Source of the DNA: Flavobacteriaceae bacterium
GTDB lineage: Bacteria; Bacteroidota; Bacteroidia; Flavobacteriales; Flavobacteriaceae
Length of the DNA stretch: 64,000 bases
Reading direction: 5' to 3'
Assembly (NCBI GenBank): GCA_024763245.1
Contig: JANTFW010000002.1
Coordinates: 1 to 64,000 of the forward strand
The translations under genes were made by a program, and so were the position numbers. This document shows positions 29,851 through 40,047 of the stretch, piece by piece; position 1 is the first letter of the stretch; each line of letters opens with the position of its first letter. The notes below the pieces were generated by a model. That model was not told where the DNA came from and searched no databases. It worked only from the letters and a program-made list of their open reading frames with translations.

Positions 29851-32800
29851 CTATTCCTCAAGAGTCACATCTAATCCTAAACCTTTTAACTCGTGCATTA
29901 ACACGTTGAAAGATTCGGGTAATCCCGGTTCCGGCATAGGCTCTCCTTTAACAATTGCTTCATAGGTTTTTGCTCTACCCATTACATCATCCGATTTAAC
30001 GGTCAAGATTTCTCTTAATATACTCGATGCACCATAGGCTTCTAGTGCCCAAACCTCCATTTCACCAAAACGTTGTCCACCAAATTGTGCTTTACCACCT
30101 AGAGGTTGCTGTGTAATTAAAGAGTAAGGTCCAATAGAACGTGCATGCATTTTATCTTCAATCATATGACCTAATTTAATCATATAGATAACTCCAACTG
30201 TTGCCGGCTGGTCAAATCGTTCTCCTGTACCACCATCATATAAATACGTATGTCCAAATCTTGGCACATTAGCTTTATCGGTCAATTCGTTAATTTGATC
30301 TAATGAGGCACCATCAAATATAGGTGTTGCAAATTTTTTACCTAATCGTTGTCCTGCCCATCCTAAGACCGTTTCATAAATTTGGCCAATATTCATACGA
30401 GAAGGTACCCCAAGTGGATTCAATACAATATCAACCGGTGTTCCATCTTCTAAGAAAGGTAAATCTTCTTCACGTACAATACGAGCAACAATACCTTTAT
30501 TACCATGACGACCTGCCATTTTATCTCCCACTTTTAACTTACGTTTCTTAGCGATATATACTTTGGCAAGCTTAACAATACCTTTTGATAACTCATCTCC
30601 GACAGAAATAGTAAATTTCTGGCGTCGTAAGCTACCTTGAAGGTCATTTAATTTGATTTTATAATTATGAATTAATTCTGAAATAAGGGAATTAAGTTCT
30701 TTATCTGTAGTCCAAGTTCCTTTGGTTAAGTGTGCATAATCAGCAACCGTACCAAGCATTTTAAGTGTAAACTTTTTACCTTTTGGTAAAATATCCTCTC
30801 CTAAATCGTTCTGTACACCTTGACATGTTTTACCATTTACCAATTTGAATAACTTCTCTATAAGACGATCTTTTAAATCGGTATATTTTGTTTCAAACTC
30901 GGCTTCAAGTTTTGCAATATCAACTTTGTCCTTCGCTCGTTTCGTTTTATCTTTAACGGCTATTTGGAATAACTTTTTGTCAACTACAACACCTCTTAAA
31001 GAAGGTGAAGCTTTCAATGAAGCATCTTTAACATCACCGGCTTTATCTCCAAAAATGGCACGTAATAATTTTTCTTCTGGTGTTGGGTCAGATTCTCCTT
31101 TTGGAGTAATTTTACCAATCAAGATATCACCTGGTTTCACCTCAACACCAACACGAATCATTCCGTTTTCGTCAAGATCTTTTGTCGCTTCTTCACTAAC
31201 ATTAGGAATATCGTTGGTTAGTTCTTCAGTCCCTAATTTAGTATCGCGAACATCTAAAGAATATTCATCAATGTGAATAGAAGTAAAGATATCTTCACGA
31301 ACCACGCGCTCAGAAATTACAATAGCGTCCTCAAAATTAAATCCTTTCCAAGGCATAAAGGCAACTTTCATATTTCTACCCAATGCCAATTCACCTTGTT
31401 CCGTTGCGTAACCTTCACAAAGCACTTGTCCTTTTTCAACTCTATCTCCTTTTCGTACAATAGGTTTAAGATTTATAGTAGTACTTTGATTTGTTTTACG
31501 GAATTTAATCAAGTTATAAGTAACTTCATCCGGATCAAAACTGACAGCACGAATCGTATCAGAACGGTCATATTTGATGGTTATTTTTTCAGAATCTACA
31601 TACTCTACCACACCATTATCCTCTGCATTAATCAAAATACGTGAATCTTTTGCTACACGTCTTTCCAATCCTGTACCTACAATAGGTGCTTCAGGTCTTA
31701 ATAAAGGCACGGCTTGACGCATCATATTCGATCCCATCAAGGCACGGTTCGCATCATCATGTTCCAAAAACGGTACTAACGAAGCAGAAATAGAGGCAAT
31801 CTGGTTCGGAGATACATCCATATAGTTGATATCATCCGGTGTTACCACAGGGAAATCACCTTCTTCACGTGCAGTAATTCTCGTTTCAATAAATTTATCA
31901 TCTTCATCTAAAAGCAAATTAGATTGGGCAATTTTCATTCCTTCTTCTTCTTCGGCACTTAGATAAATGGGTTCATTTTTGGCATCTACAACACCTTCAT
32001 CGACTTTTCGATAAGGAGTTTCTATAAAACCTAAATTGTTAACTTTAGCATAAACTGCTAAAGAAGAAATCAATCCAATATTTGGTCCCTCTGGAGTTTC
32101 AATAGGACATAAACGTCCATAATGCGTAAAGTGAACATCACGAACCTCAAATCCGGCACGTTCTCTGGAAAGACCTCCAGGCCCTAGTGCAGAAAGACGA
32201 CGTTTATGTGTAATTTCAGCCAATGGATTAGTCTGATCCATAAACTGAGAAAGCTGATTGGTTCCAAAAAATGAATTAATAACAGATGATAAGGTCTTTG
32301 CATTAATCAAATCAATAGGCGTAAAAACCTCATTATCACGTACATTCATACGTTCACGAATAGTTCTTGCCATACGAGATAAGCCTACACCAAATTGATT
32401 AGCTAATTGCTCTCCTACTGTACGTACACGACGATTCGATAAGTGATCAATATCATCTACTTCTGCTTTTGAATTAATCAACTCAATCAAATACTTGATA
32501 ATGGTAATGATATCTAATTTTGTGAGTACACGTTGATTGATATCGACATCTAAATTCAATTTCTTATTCATTCGGTAACGCCCAACCTCACCGAGGTTAT
32601 AGCGCTGTTCTGAAAAGAATAATTTATCAATAATACCCTTTGCTGTCTCATAATCAGGCGGTTCTGCATTACGTAATTGCCTATAAATATGTTCTACAGC
32701 TTCAACCTCTGAATTCGTTGGGTCTTTTTGAAGTGTATTATGAATAATGGCATAATCCGCTAACAGATTATCCTCTTTATGAAGCAGAATAGTTTTTGAT

Positions 32801-33666
32801 CCTGATTCAATAATTTCATCAATATGTTCTTTTTCTAGAATAGTATCTCTATCAAAAACAATTTCATTTCGTTCAATAGAAACAACCTCTCCAGTATCTT
32901 CATCAACAAAATCTTCGAACCACGTTTTAAGAATACGAGCTGCTGTTTTTCTTCCTAAAACTCGTTTTAACCCTGCCTTGGATACTTTTACTTCTTCAGC
33001 AAGATCAAAAATTTCAAGAATATCTTTATCTCTTTCAAATCCTATAGCACGGAATAATGTGGTAACCGGTAATTTCTTTTTACGATCGATATAGGCATAC
33101 ATTACCTGATTAATATCGGTAGCAAATTCAATCCAAGATCCTTTAAAAGGAATAACTCTTGCTGAATATAATTTTGTGCCATTTGCGTGGAAAGACTGTC
33201 CAAAGAATACCCCTGGAGAACGGTGTAATTGTGAAACAATAACACGTTCTGCACCATTGATTACGAAAGAACCACTATCAGTCATATACGGAATAGTCCC
33301 TAAATAAACATCTTGAACGATCGTTTCAAAATCTTCGTGCTCAGGATCCGTACAGTATAATTTTAATCTAGCCTTTAAAGGAACACTGTAGGTTAAACCT
33401 CTTTCGATACACTCTTGAATAGAATAACGAGGAGGATCTACAAAATAGTCCAAAAACTCTAAAACGAATTGATTTCGAGTATCGGTTATAGGAAAAATTT
33501 CGGTGAACGTTTTATATAAACCTTCATTATCTCTTTCCTCGGCTTTGGTTTGAAGTTGGAAAAAATCCTGAAATGATTTGATTTGAATATCTAAAAAGTC
33601 AGGATAAGGTGTTTGTAATTGTGCCGTAGCAAAATTAATTCTTTCTGATTTTGTGTGAGTTGCCAA
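29851..33666 (-). CDS. rpoB: RNA polymerase beta subunit
   Basis: 1271 residues. The rifampicin-pocket region [33 protein letters not shown], the catalytic GRHGNKG loop and the C-terminal clamp motif [11 protein letters not shown] are complete, indicating a rifampicin-sensitive type sequence (Ser/His/Arg positions intact by eye). The start is TTG at 33666; the protein reads [13 protein letters not shown], the conserved N terminus, and no in-frame ATG is close. It has a hairpin region and its own -7 element just upstream, in addition to read-through from rplL. Confidence 0.98.
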   Translation of the reverse strand: MATHTKSERINFATAQLQTPYPDFLDIQIKSFQDFFQLQTKAEERDNEGLYKTFTEIFPITDTRNQFVLEFLDYFVDPPRYSIQECIERGLTYSVPLKARLKLYCTDPEHEDFETIVQDVYLGTIPYMTDSGSFVINGAERVIVSQLHRSPGVFFGQSFHANGTKLYSARVIPFKGSWIEFATDINQVMYAYIDRKKKLPVTTLFRAIGFERDKDILEIFDLAEEVKVSKAGLKRVLGRKTAARILKTWFEDFVDEDTGEVVSIERNEIVFDRDTILEKEHIDEIIESGSKTILLHKEDNLLADYAIIHNTLQKDPTNSEVEAVEHIYRQLRNAEPPDYETAKGIIDKLFFSEQRYNLGEVGRYRMNKKLNLDVDINQRVLTKLDIITIIKYLIELINSKAEVDDIDHLSNRRVRTVGEQLANQFGVGLSRMARTIRERMNVRDNEVFTPIDLINAKTLSSVINSFFGTNQLSQFMDQTNPLAEITHKRRLSALGPGGLSRERAGFEVRDVHFTHYGRLCPIETPEGPNIGLISSLAVYAKVNNLGFIETPYRKVDEGVVDAKNEPIYLSAEEEEGMKIAQSNLLLDEDDKFIETRITAREEGDFPVVTPDDINYMDVSPNQIASISASLVPFLEHDDANRALMGSNMMRQAVPLLRPEAPIVGTGLERRVAKDSRILINAEDNGVVEYVDSEKITIKYDRSDTIRAVSFDPDEVTYNLIKFRKTNQSTTINLKPIVRKGDRVEKGQVLCEGYATEQGELALGRNMKVAFMPWKGFNFEDAIVISERVVREDIFTSIHIDEYSLDVRDTKLGTEELTNDIPNVSEEATKDLDENGMIRVGVEVKPGDILIGKITPKGESDPTPEEKLLRAIFGDKAGDVKDASLKASPSLRGVVVDKKLFQIAVKDKTKRAKDKVDIAKLEAEFETKYTDLKDRLIEKLFKLVNGKTCQGVQNDLGEDILPKGKKFTLKMLGTVADYAHLTKGTWTTDKELNSLISELIHNYKIKLNDLQGSLRRQKFTISVGDELSKGIVKLAKVYIAKKRKLKVGDKMAGRHGNKGIVARIVREEDLPFLEDGTPVDIVLNPLGVPSRMNIGQIYETVLGWAGQRLGKKFATPIFDGASLDQINELTDKANVPRFGHTYLYDGGTGERFDQPATVGVIYMIKLGHMIEDKMHARSIGPYSLITQQPLGGKAQFGGQRFGEMEVWALEAYGASSILREILTVKSDDVMGRAKTYEAIVKGEPMPEPGLPESFNVLMHELKGLGLDVTLEE

Positions 33667-33694
33667 TGGAATAATAGTTTTAATTAGAAAAGAA

Positions 33695-33702
33695 CAAATA
33701 TA
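33695..33702 (-). promoter_or_regulatory. Possible internal promoter of rpoBC
   Basis: Minus-strand TATATTTG (33702-33695) is a full TAnnTTTG match, 28 bases before the rpoB start and just downstream of the rplL–rpoB hairpin. No TTTG -33 element at 19-21 bases. Confidence 0.45.
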
Positions 33703-33712
33703 TACGCAAAAT

Positions 33713-33764
33713 GGTTTAGGCCATTTCTGATGACTCAGAAAGACCTAAACCTTAGGTTTTTAGG
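33713..33764 (-). promoter_or_regulatory. rplL–rpoB intergenic hairpins (candidate attenuator)
   Basis: Outer arms GGTTTAGG (33713-33720) and CCTAAACC (33744-33751) enclose inner arms TTTCTGA (33724-33730) and TCAGAAA (33735-33741), all perfect. The segment 33744-33749 can instead pair with TTTAGG at 33759-33764, so two structures compete. No long T run follows on the minus strand, arguing for attenuation or processing rather than full termination. Confidence 0.6.
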
Positions 33765-33774
33765 AAAGAAAAGC

Positions 33775-34152
33775 TTATTTAAGCTCTACTTCTGCTCCTG
33801 CTTCTTCTAAAGATTTTTTCAAGCCTTCAGCTTCATCTTTAGAAACACCTTCTTTTACAGGTGCTGGTGCGCTATCAACAACGCCTTTAGCTTCTTTTAA
33901 GCCAAGACCTGTTAATTCTTTTACCAATTTAACCACTGCTAGTTTAGATTGACCAGCTGCTGTTAAGATAACATCAAATTCTGATTTTTCTTCAGCGCCA
34001 CCAGCTTCTCCGCCACCAGCTGCAGGACCAGCTACTACAGCTGCTGCTGCAGGCTCAATACCATACTCTTCTTTTAAAATATCTGCCAACTCATTTACCT
34101 CTTTTACAGTAAGGTTGACTAATTGTTCTGCGAAATCTTTTAAATCTGCCAT
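33775..34152 (-). CDS. rplL: Ribosomal protein bL12 (L7/L12)
   Basis: 125 residues: N-terminal dimerisation part, Ala/Gly-rich hinge (about 38-55) and C domain ([21 protein letters not shown]…[15 protein letters not shown]). Forms the flexible stalk that recruits translation GTPases. Follows rplJ by 47 bases; then comes the structured gap to rpoB. Confidence 0.98.
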   Translation of the reverse strand: MADLKDFAEQLVNLTVKEVNELADILKEEYGIEPAAAAVVAGPAAGGGEAGGAEEKSEFDVILTAAGQSKLAVVKLVKELTGLGLKEAKGVVDSAPAPVKEGVSKDEAEGLKKSLEEAGAEVELK

Positions 34153-34199
34153 TTTACTTTGTTTTAAAAATTTTGTTTATTAGTTTATTTAGTGCTTTC

Positions 34200-34715
34200 T
34201 TATTTTTCAGATAGTGTTTTTAATATACCTGACAATTTACTACCACCTGATTGTAATGCTGAAACAACATTTTTAGCAGGTGATTGTAATAACATGATAA
34301 TATCTCCGATCAATTCTTCTTTAGACTTGATGTTAACAAGTGTTTCCAATTGTTCATCTCCAATATAAACAGCTTCTTCAATAAAAGCTCCTTTTAATAC
34401 GGGTCTATCCGATTTTTTACGGAAATCTTTAATAACTTTTGCAGGTGCGTTACCGGTTTCTGAAATCATTACAGAAGTATTTCCTTTCAGAATACTAGGC
34501 AAATCACCAAAGTCTTTATCAACATTCTCCATTGCTTTTGCAAGCAAGGTATTTTTAACTACCGATAGTTTAACATTTGCTTTAAAACAAGCTCTTCTTA
34601 AATTAGAGGTGTTTAAAGCATTTAATCCTGATATGTCTGCCAAGTAAATGATATTATTGTCAGTCAGGACAGTTGTCAAATCGGTTATAACTTGTGATTT
34701 TTCTTCTCTTGTCAT
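34200..34715 (-). CDS. rplJ: Ribosomal protein uL10
   Basis: 171 residues. The N-terminal rRNA-binding part (MTREEKSQVITDLTTVL, then LRRACFKANVKLSVVKNTL) and the C-terminal helix that binds bL12 dimers are present. Base of the stalk. Only 20 bases after rplA, so no separate long uL10 leader exists. Confidence 0.98.
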   Translation of the reverse strand: MTREEKSQVITDLTTVLTDNNIIYLADISGLNALNTSNLRRACFKANVKLSVVKNTLLAKAMENVDKDFGDLPSILKGNTSVMISETGNAPAKVIKDFRKKSDRPVLKGAFIEEAVYIGDEQLETLVNIKSKEELIGDIIMLLQSPAKNVVSALQSGGSKLSGILKTLSEK

Positions 34716-34735
34716 TAGATTATGATTTTACGAAC

Positions 34736-35425
34736 TTAAAATGACTTAACATCAACACCAATACCCGGGCTCATAGTACTAGAGATAAATACACTTTTCA
34801 TGTATTCCCCCTTAGCTGTTGCAGGTTTTAGTTTAATGATAGTTTGTAATATTTCTCTTGCATTATCAGCAATCTTGTTAGCGTCAAAGGATACTTTACC
34901 AATTCCTGCGTGTACAATACCTGTTTTATCAACTTTAAAGTCGATTTTACCGGCTTTTACGGCAGAAACTGCTTTACCTATATCCATAGTTACCGTCCCT
35001 GTTTTGGGATTAGGCATTAAACCTCTAGGTCCTAAAATACGACCTAAGGGACCTAATTTACCCATTACACTTGGCATGGTAACAATAACGTCAACATCTG
35101 TCCATCCTTCTTTAATTTTTTGAAGGTACTCATCCAATCCCACATAATCGGCACCGGCTTCTTTAGCTTCGGCTTCTTTATCGGGTGTTACTATAGCTAA
35201 TACTTTGATATCTTTACCTGTTCCGTGCGGTAATGAAACCACACCTCTTACCATTTGGTCAGCTTTTCTAGGGTCTACTGCTAATCGTACTGCCAAATCT
35301 ACAGTGGCATCAAAATTTACACTAGTGACCTCTTTGACTAATTTAGCTGCCTCGTCCAAAGAATAAATTTGGGTTTTATCAAACTTAGAATTAGCTACTT
35401 TTTGTTTTTTAGTTAATTTTGCCAT
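34736..35425 (-). CDS. rplA: Ribosomal protein uL1
   Basis: 229 residues with signature motif ([14 protein letters not shown]) and the [19 protein letters not shown] start region. Binds the mobile L1 stalk of 23S rRNA and in many bacteria represses its own operon. 22 bases after rplK. Confidence 0.98.
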   Translation of the reverse strand: MAKLTKKQKVANSKFDKTQIYSLDEAAKLVKEVTSVNFDATVDLAVRLAVDPRKADQMVRGVVSLPHGTGKDIKVLAIVTPDKEAEAKEAGADYVGLDEYLQKIKEGWTDVDVIVTMPSVMGKLGPLGRILGPRGLMPNPKTGTVTMDIGKAVSAVKAGKIDFKVDKTGIVHAGIGKVSFDANKIADNAREILQTIIKLKPATAKGEYMKSVFISSTMSPGIGVDVKSF

Positions 35426-35447
35426 TATTTTTCAATGATTTAATTAA

Positions 35448-35885
35448 TTAAAAAGGAGCTGTTCCTTTTACTTTGATTCCCATAGAACGTGCGGTACCTG
35501 CCATCATTTTCATGGCGGATTCAACGGTAAAGGCATTTAAGTCTACCATCTTGTCTTCAGCTATACTTCTTAGCTGATCCCAAGTAACTGTTGCTACTTT
35601 ATTTCTGTTGGGTTCTCCTGATCCTTTTTTAACCTTGGCTGCTTCTAATATTTGGACAGCTGCAGGTGGTGTTTTGACGACAAAATCGAATGATTTGTCT
35701 TTATACACATTGATTACCACCGGTAATACTTTACCTTGCTTATCCTGAGTTCTCGCATTAAACTGCTTGCAGAACTCCATAATATTAACACCAGCCGCAC
35801 CTAAAGCAGGTCCCACAGGTGGCGAAGGGTTTGCAGCTCCTCCACGTACTTGTAGTTTTACAACCTTTGATACTTCTTTTGCCAT
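35448..35885 (-). CDS. rplK: Ribosomal protein uL11
   Basis: 145 residues; the N domain has the proline signature [10 protein letters not shown] and the C domain binds the GTPase-associated centre of 23S rRNA. First ribosomal gene of rplKAJL. The 76-base gap to nusG holds a short hairpin that might be a uL1 control site. Confidence 0.98.
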   Translation of the reverse strand: MAKEVSKVVKLQVRGGAANPSPPVGPALGAAGVNIMEFCKQFNARTQDKQGKVLPVVINVYKDKSFDFVVKTPPAAVQILEAAKVKKGSGEPNRNKVATVTWDQLRSIAEDKMVDLNAFTVESAMKMMAGTARSMGIKVKGTAPF

Positions 35886-35928
35886 TCTAATAGTTTAAAA
35901 TTTACGATGTAATCTCAAATTTGGAAGC

Positions 35929-35941
35929 GATGAGACTCATC
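35929..35941 (-). promoter_or_regulatory. Small hairpin in the nusG–rplK gap
   Basis: Arms GATGA and TCATC around a 3-base loop, 44 bases upstream of rplK. The place is right for uL1 feedback on rplKA, but the known uL1 motif is not clearly reproduced; function uncertain. Confidence 0.25.
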
Positions 35942-35961
35942 TATTATTTGTGTAACAATTA

Positions 35962-36510
35962 TTAAATTTTTTCAACTTGCATATAACTTAATTCTAATGG
36001 TGTCTTTCGACCGAAAATTTTAACCATTACCTCAAGTTTGCGTTTCTCTTCATTAATTTTTTCTATAGTTCCTTCGAAACCATTAAAGGCCCCATCAATA
36101 ACTTTTACAGATTCTCCAACAAGAAACGGTATTACCACATTTTCATTAGCTACTGCTAGTTCATCTACCTTACCAAGCATTCTATTGATTTCTGCTTTAC
36201 GTAAAGGTACTGGGTCTCCTCCTTTAACTTCTCCCAACATACCAATCACTCCGGGGATTGACTTAATAATATGAGGAATTTCCCCACTTAAATTAGCTTG
36301 TATAATTACATAACCGGGAAAATATACACGTTCTTTGTTGTATTTTTTTCCATTTCTTATTTGAACCACTTTTTCAGTAGGCACTAAAACCATTTCAATA
36401 TAATCGGAAAGTTTAAGGCGGGTTATCTCATTCTCAAGATAGTTCTTCACTTTATTCTCTTGACCTCCGACGGCTTTAACCACGTACCATTTTTTTACAA
36501 AATCTGACAT
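35962..36510 (-). CDS. nusG: Transcription elongation factor NusG
   Basis: 182 residues: NGN domain (KWYVVKAVGGQENKVKNYLENEI…PGYVIIQANL) and C-terminal KOW domain (VKVIDGAFNGFEGTIEKINEEKRKLEVMV). Binds RNA polymerase and couples it to Rho or the ribosome. 8 bases after secE, as in most bacteria. Confidence 0.98.
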   Translation of the reverse strand: MSDFVKKWYVVKAVGGQENKVKNYLENEITRLKLSDYIEMVLVPTEKVVQIRNGKKYNKERVYFPGYVIIQANLSGEIPHIIKSIPGVIGMLGEVKGGDPVPLRKAEINRMLGKVDELAVANENVVIPFLVGESVKVIDGAFNGFEGTIEKINEEKRKLEVMVKIFGRKTPLELSYMQVEKI

Positions 36511-36518
36511 AGGTTTGA

Positions 36519-36707
36519 TTAAAATAATTCAAATATTTTATTGAGTAATGTTTGGAATACTTTATCAGCTAAAAAAATTGCTATTGCAAACAGAACAGTA
36601 AAAATAGCAACAACTGCAGTAGATTTCTGAGCTTCTTCCCAAGAAATCCACGTCATATTATCCTTTAATTCTCTAAATGATTCCTTAACGTATGTTACAA
36701 ACTTCAT
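36519..36707 (-). CDS. secE: Preprotein translocase subunit SecE
   Basis: 62 residues; an amphipathic N-terminal helix with WISWEEAQKSTAVV and one membrane segment (about 31-55). The short single-span form usual outside the enterics. Component of SecYEG. Between tRNA-Trp and nusG in the conserved order. Confidence 0.95.
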   Translation of the reverse strand: MKFVTYVKESFRELKDNMTWISWEEAQKSTAVVAIFTVLFAIAIFLADKVFQTLLNKIFELF

Positions 36708-36779
36708 TTTCTTGTAATTTTATAAGTGATATTTTTAATTAACATTAATATTGGATAAACATCCCATCACCTTTTACTG

Positions 36780-36852
36780 CACGGGTGGAGAGGCTCGAAC
36801 TCCCGACACCTGGTTTTGGAGACCAGTGCTCTACCAACTGAGCTACACCCGT
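36780..36852 (-). tRNA. tRNA-Trp (anticodon CCA)
   Basis: Minus-strand cloverleaf with acceptor arms ACGGGTG/CACCCGT, anticodon stem CTGGT/ACCAG, loop CTCCAAA (anticodon CCA) and T-arm GGGAGTTCGAGCC. 73 nt, discriminator G, CCA end not encoded. Between tuf and secE. Confidence 0.96.
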
Positions 36853-36881
36853 AGAAATGTACACAATATGCATACATTCTT

Positions 36882-36938
36882 TATATACAACACAAGGTAC
36901 TTCCAAAAACAAGAGGAAGCACCTTAGGTTGTTATATA
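36882..36938 (-). promoter_or_regulatory. Long hairpin between tuf and tRNA-Trp
   Basis: Arms 36882-36904 and 36915-36938 pair over about 21 bp with one bulge and a couple of mismatches, around a 10-base loop. There is no T run on the minus strand after it, so it looks like an RNA processing or stability element at the 3' end of tuf mRNA rather than a strong terminator. Confidence 0.55.
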
Positions 36939-36947
36939 CTAGGATTC

Positions 36948-38135
36948 TTAGTCTATCAATTCAGTTACCTGACCGGCACCTACTGTTCTACCACCTTCAC
37001 GAATTGCAAAACGTAAACCTACATTTAATGCAATAGGTTGATGTAATTCAACAGTAATAGTCAAGTTATCACCAGGCATAACCATCTCAACACCATCAGG
37101 TAAATTAATAGTACCTGTTACGTCAGTGGTTCTTACATAGAACTGAGGACGGTAGTTATTATGGAATGGTGTGTGACGACCACCTTCTTCTTTTTTAAGG
37201 ATATAAACCTCTGCTTTAAATTTGGCATGAGGAGTTACAGAACCTGGTTTACATAAAACCATACCTCTTCTGATATCTTTTTTATCTATACCTCTTAACA
37301 AAAGACCTACGTTATCACCAGCTTCTCCTCTATCCAATATCTTACGGAACATCTCAACACCTGTGATAGTAGAGTGTAATTTTTCTGCACCCATACCGAT
37401 AATATCAACTGGATCACCTGTTAACGCAACACCACTTTCAATTCTACCGGTTGCAACAGTACCACGACCTGTAATAGTAAACACATCTTCAACAGGCATT
37501 AAGAAATCTTTATCAACATCACGTTGTGGTAATTCAATCCAAGAATCAACGGCATCCATTAATTCCATAATTTTATCTTCCCATTGTGCTTCACCATTTA
37601 GAGCTCCAAGAGCAGATCCTGCTATAACTGGAGTATTATCTCCATCATATTCATAGAAAGAAAGTAATTCTCTTACTTCCATGTCTACTAATTCTAATAA
37701 TTCTTCATCATCAACAAGGTCAACTTTGTTTAAAAATACAACCATTCTTGGAATACCAACTTGTCTCCCTAAAAGGATGTGCTCACGAGTTTGTGGCATT
37801 GGTCCATCTGTTGCTGCTACTACTAGAATAGCACCGTCCATTTGGGCAGCACCAGTTACCATGTTTTTCACGTAATCCGCGTGACCTGGACAGTCAACGT
37901 GTGCATAGTGACGGTTAGCAGTTTGATACTCTACGTGTGCTGTATTAATGGTAATACCTCTTTCTTTTTCTTCAGGAGCGTTGTCAATTTGATCAAAACC
38001 CATAATTTCAGAAAGACCTTTTTTAGCCAATACCATTGTTATGGCAGCTGTTAAAGTTGTTTTTCCGTGATCTACGTGGCCAATAGTACCAATATTTAAG
38101 TGTGGTTTTGACCGATCAAAAGTTTCTTTAGCCAT
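36948..38135 (-). CDS. tuf: Elongation factor Tu
   Basis: 395 residues with G1 [10 protein letters not shown]3 DCPGHADY and G4 NKVD motifs, then domains II and III to the end (QVTELID). It delivers aminoacyl-tRNA to the ribosome. Encoded downstream of four tRNA genes and upstream of tRNA-Trp and secE. Only one copy is in this window. Confidence 0.99.
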   Translation of the reverse strand: MAKETFDRSKPHLNIGTIGHVDHGKTTLTAAITMVLAKKGLSEIMGFDQIDNAPEEKERGITINTAHVEYQTANRHYAHVDCPGHADYVKNMVTGAAQMDGAILVVAATDGPMPQTREHILLGRQVGIPRMVVFLNKVDLVDDEELLELVDMEVRELLSFYEYDGDNTPVIAGSALGALNGEAQWEDKIMELMDAVDSWIELPQRDVDKDFLMPVEDVFTITGRGTVATGRIESGVALTGDPVDIIGMGAEKLHSTITGVEMFRKILDRGEAGDNVGLLLRGIDKKDIRRGMVLCKPGSVTPHAKFKAEVYILKKEEGGRHTPFHNNYRPQFYVRTTDVTGTINLPDGVEMVMPGDNLTITVELHQPIALNVGLRFAIREGGRTVGAGQVTELID

Positions 38136-38201
38136 AATTAATTGTTTTACTTAGTTTATATTAGTGTTAATCTTAAAATTCTTTTTAACAGCTCAAAATT
38201 G

Positions 38202-38273
38202 AGCCAACGACGGGATTTGAACCCGTGACCTCTTCCTTACCAAGGAAACGCTCTACCCCTGAGCTACGTCGGC
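38202..38273 (-). tRNA. tRNA-Thr (anticodon GGT)
   Basis: Minus-strand cloverleaf: acceptor GCCGACG/CGTTGGC with one G-T pair, anticodon stem TTTCC/GGAAG, loop TTGGTAA (anticodon GGT), T-arm GGGTTCAAATCCC. 72 nt, no CCA. Directly upstream of tuf. Confidence 0.95.
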
Positions 38274-38389
38274 GGAGCTTTGCTTGAGAAATACCAGCCC
38301 TGCCCTACCTTTAAACTAACAGGTTAAGAAAAGCCATAAACCCCAAAAACCAGGTAACTACTTGACGCACTTAACCTAGTGATTTTTTG

Positions 38390-38462
38390 AGCGGGAGACC
38401 GGGCTCGAACCGGCGACAATCAGCTTGGAAGGCTGAAGCTCTACCAACTGAGCTACTCCCGC
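38390..38462 (-). tRNA. tRNA-Gly (anticodon TCC)
   Basis: Acceptor GCGGGAG/CTCCCGC, anticodon stem TCAGC/GCTGA, loop CTTCCAA (anticodon TCC), T-arm CCGGTTCGAGCCCGG. 73 nt. A 116-base spacer to the following tRNA-Thr carries an 8-bp inverted repeat (38321-38328 with 38370-38377). Confidence 0.95.
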
Positions 38463-38496
38463 TTATATTTTATCGTATGATCAATAAAAATGTATG

Positions 38497-38577
<81 letters not shown>

Positions 38578-38601
38578 GATATTTTAAAGAACTAAACTTT
38601 G

Positions 38602-38675
38602 AGCCGATAGAGGGACTCGAACCCACGACCTGCTGATTACAAATCAGCTGCTCTAGCCAGCTGAGCTACATCGGC
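38602..38675 (-). tRNA. tRNA-Thr (anticodon TGT)
   Basis: Acceptor GCCGATG/TATCGGC, anticodon stem GCTGA/TCAGC, loop TTTGTAA (anticodon TGT), T-arm CGTGGGTTCGAGTCCC. 74 nt. First gene of the tRNA-tuf transcript. Confidence 0.95.
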
Positions 38676-38710
38676 TTTTAACAAAACAAACCGCTTTTTC
38701 AAACGGTCTG

Positions 38711-38741
38711 CAAATGTATAAAGTTTTATTTTTAACACAAA
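38711..38741 (-). promoter_or_regulatory. Promoter of the tRNA-Thr-Tyr-Gly-Thr-tuf operon
   Basis: On the minus strand TTTG (38741-38738), 19 bases, then TACATTTG (38718-38711): a full match to the Bacteroidetes promoter. The start is predicted near 38706, about 30 bases before the first tRNA. Confidence 0.85.
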
Positions 38742-38769
38742 ACTTTTTTGTACTATTTTTTTAGTTTTT

Positions 38770-39075
38770 TTATTTATGCTTGGCTCTAAGCTTTTCTTTA
38801 CGCTTAATTAAGGTCTTTTTTAGAGAGGTAACTGATTGAAGTAAAGCATCTTCAAAGGTGTGAGAAACTTTTTTTACAACGGGATCATCGCCAGGTATTC
38901 CTAATTTAATTTCAATATGTTTATTCTCTTTTTCACTTGTTTTTTGAACTTTCAAGAAAACTTTAGCATCTATTAAGTGATCGTAAAACTTAGAAAGGCT
39001 ATTTACTTTCTCTTCTATCTGTTGAACGAGTTCCTTATCGGCATTAAAATTTACGGCTTGAACTTGTACTTTCAT
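38770..39075 (-). CDS. hpf: Short ribosome hibernation promoting factor
   Basis: 101 residues of the HPF/YfiA (RaiA) family: beta-alpha fold with FNADKELVQQIEEKVNSLSKFYDHLIDAKVFL and a basic C-terminal helix (KKTLIKRKEKLRAKHK). This is the short form without the dimerisation domain of long HPF. Binds the decoding region of idle 30S subunits. 84 bases after xerC; the gene ends just before the tRNA operon promoter. Confidence 0.9.
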   Translation of the reverse strand: MKVQVQAVNFNADKELVQQIEEKVNSLSKFYDHLIDAKVFLKVQKTSEKENKHIEIKLGIPGDDPVVKKVSHTFEDALLQSVTSLKKTLIKRKEKLRAKHK

Positions 39076-39159
39076 AATGTATATTTTTAGATATTAATTT
39101 ATAGGGTAAAGTTACAAATTAATATCTGGAAAAACTATTGATTTTTATACAATTTTATC

Positions 39160-40047
39160 TTAATTTTTTTTATTTCTCGGATGTGCTTTTTTGTAAATTT
39201 TTTTTAAATGCGTTAAGCTTGTATGGGTATAAACTTGAGTAGATGCTAAACTGCTATGCCCAAGCAATTCTTTAACCACATTTAAATCGGCTCCTTCATC
39301 TAGCAAATGCGTAGCAAAAGCATGGCGAAGTATATGGGGACTTTTTTTTTCCTTTGTAGTAATTAGATTAAAATATTTTGTCACAATTTTATACACTAAC
39401 GAATCGTAAATCTGTTTCCCCTTAGCTGTTACTAATAAATAAGGGTGTGTAGTCACAATCGTTTTTTTAAATTCAAGATAATCATCCAATACTTCTAGGG
39501 TTGTATCAAGCAAAGGTATAATCCTTTCTTTATTTCTCTTTCCAAGAACTTTAATTGCCTTGGCCGATCTATCAATAGCATTAGTTTTAAGATGAATCAA
39601 CTCTGAACGACGCATGCCAGTTGTATAAAGCAATTCTAAAATTATATGATCTCTTGCCGTCTCGAAAGTTTTAGGGTAGCCAAAAATACTACTGATTTTC
39701 TCTAACTCATCTTTAGAAAAAGGTACAATTATTCTATTCTGTGTCTTTAATGATTGATGTGCACTCATAGGATTAGATTCAATAAGTTGCACTTTTTCAT
39801 AAAACTTATAAAAAGATTTTAGAGCACTTAGCTTTCTATTAATGCTCCTGTTGGTAAGTTCATTATTGGCAAGGGAAACAATCCAAGTTCGTATTTGTTT
39901 ATAAGAAACCTCCAAAATATCAACATCCGGATATGTACAATCCAAAAAAAGTTGAAAAGATTGTAAATCCGTACTATATGCTTTTAGCGTATGCTTTGAA
40001 TATGCTTTTTCATATTCCAGGTATTCTATAAACTTATGTATAGGCAT
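39160..40047 (-). CDS. xerC: Tyrosine recombinase XerC
   Basis: 295 residues. N-terminal SAM-like DNA-binding domain (1 to about 90) and catalytic domain with Arg in TGMRRSELIHL, HxxR in HILRHAFATHLLDEGADLNVV, LLGHSSLASTQVYTH with the Tyr nucleophile. With XerD it resolves chromosome dimers at dif. The ATG at 40047 gives the family start MPIHKFIEYLEYEK; a TTG 21 bases upstream lies inside the rpsU terminator and is rejected. No ribosome site can exist between the T run and this ATG. Confidence 0.93.
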   Translation of the reverse strand: MPIHKFIEYLEYEKAYSKHTLKAYSTDLQSFQLFLDCTYPDVDILEVSYKQIRTWIVSLANNELTNRSINRKLSALKSFYKFYEKVQLIESNPMSAHQSLKTQNRIIVPFSKDELEKISSIFGYPKTFETARDHIILELLYTTGMRRSELIHLKTNAIDRSAKAIKVLGKRNKERIIPLLDTTLEVLDDYLEFKKTIVTTHPYLLVTAKGKQIYDSLVYKIVTKYFNLITTKEKKSPHILRHAFATHLLDEGADLNVVKELLGHSSLASTQVYTHTSLTHLKKIYKKAHPRNKKN

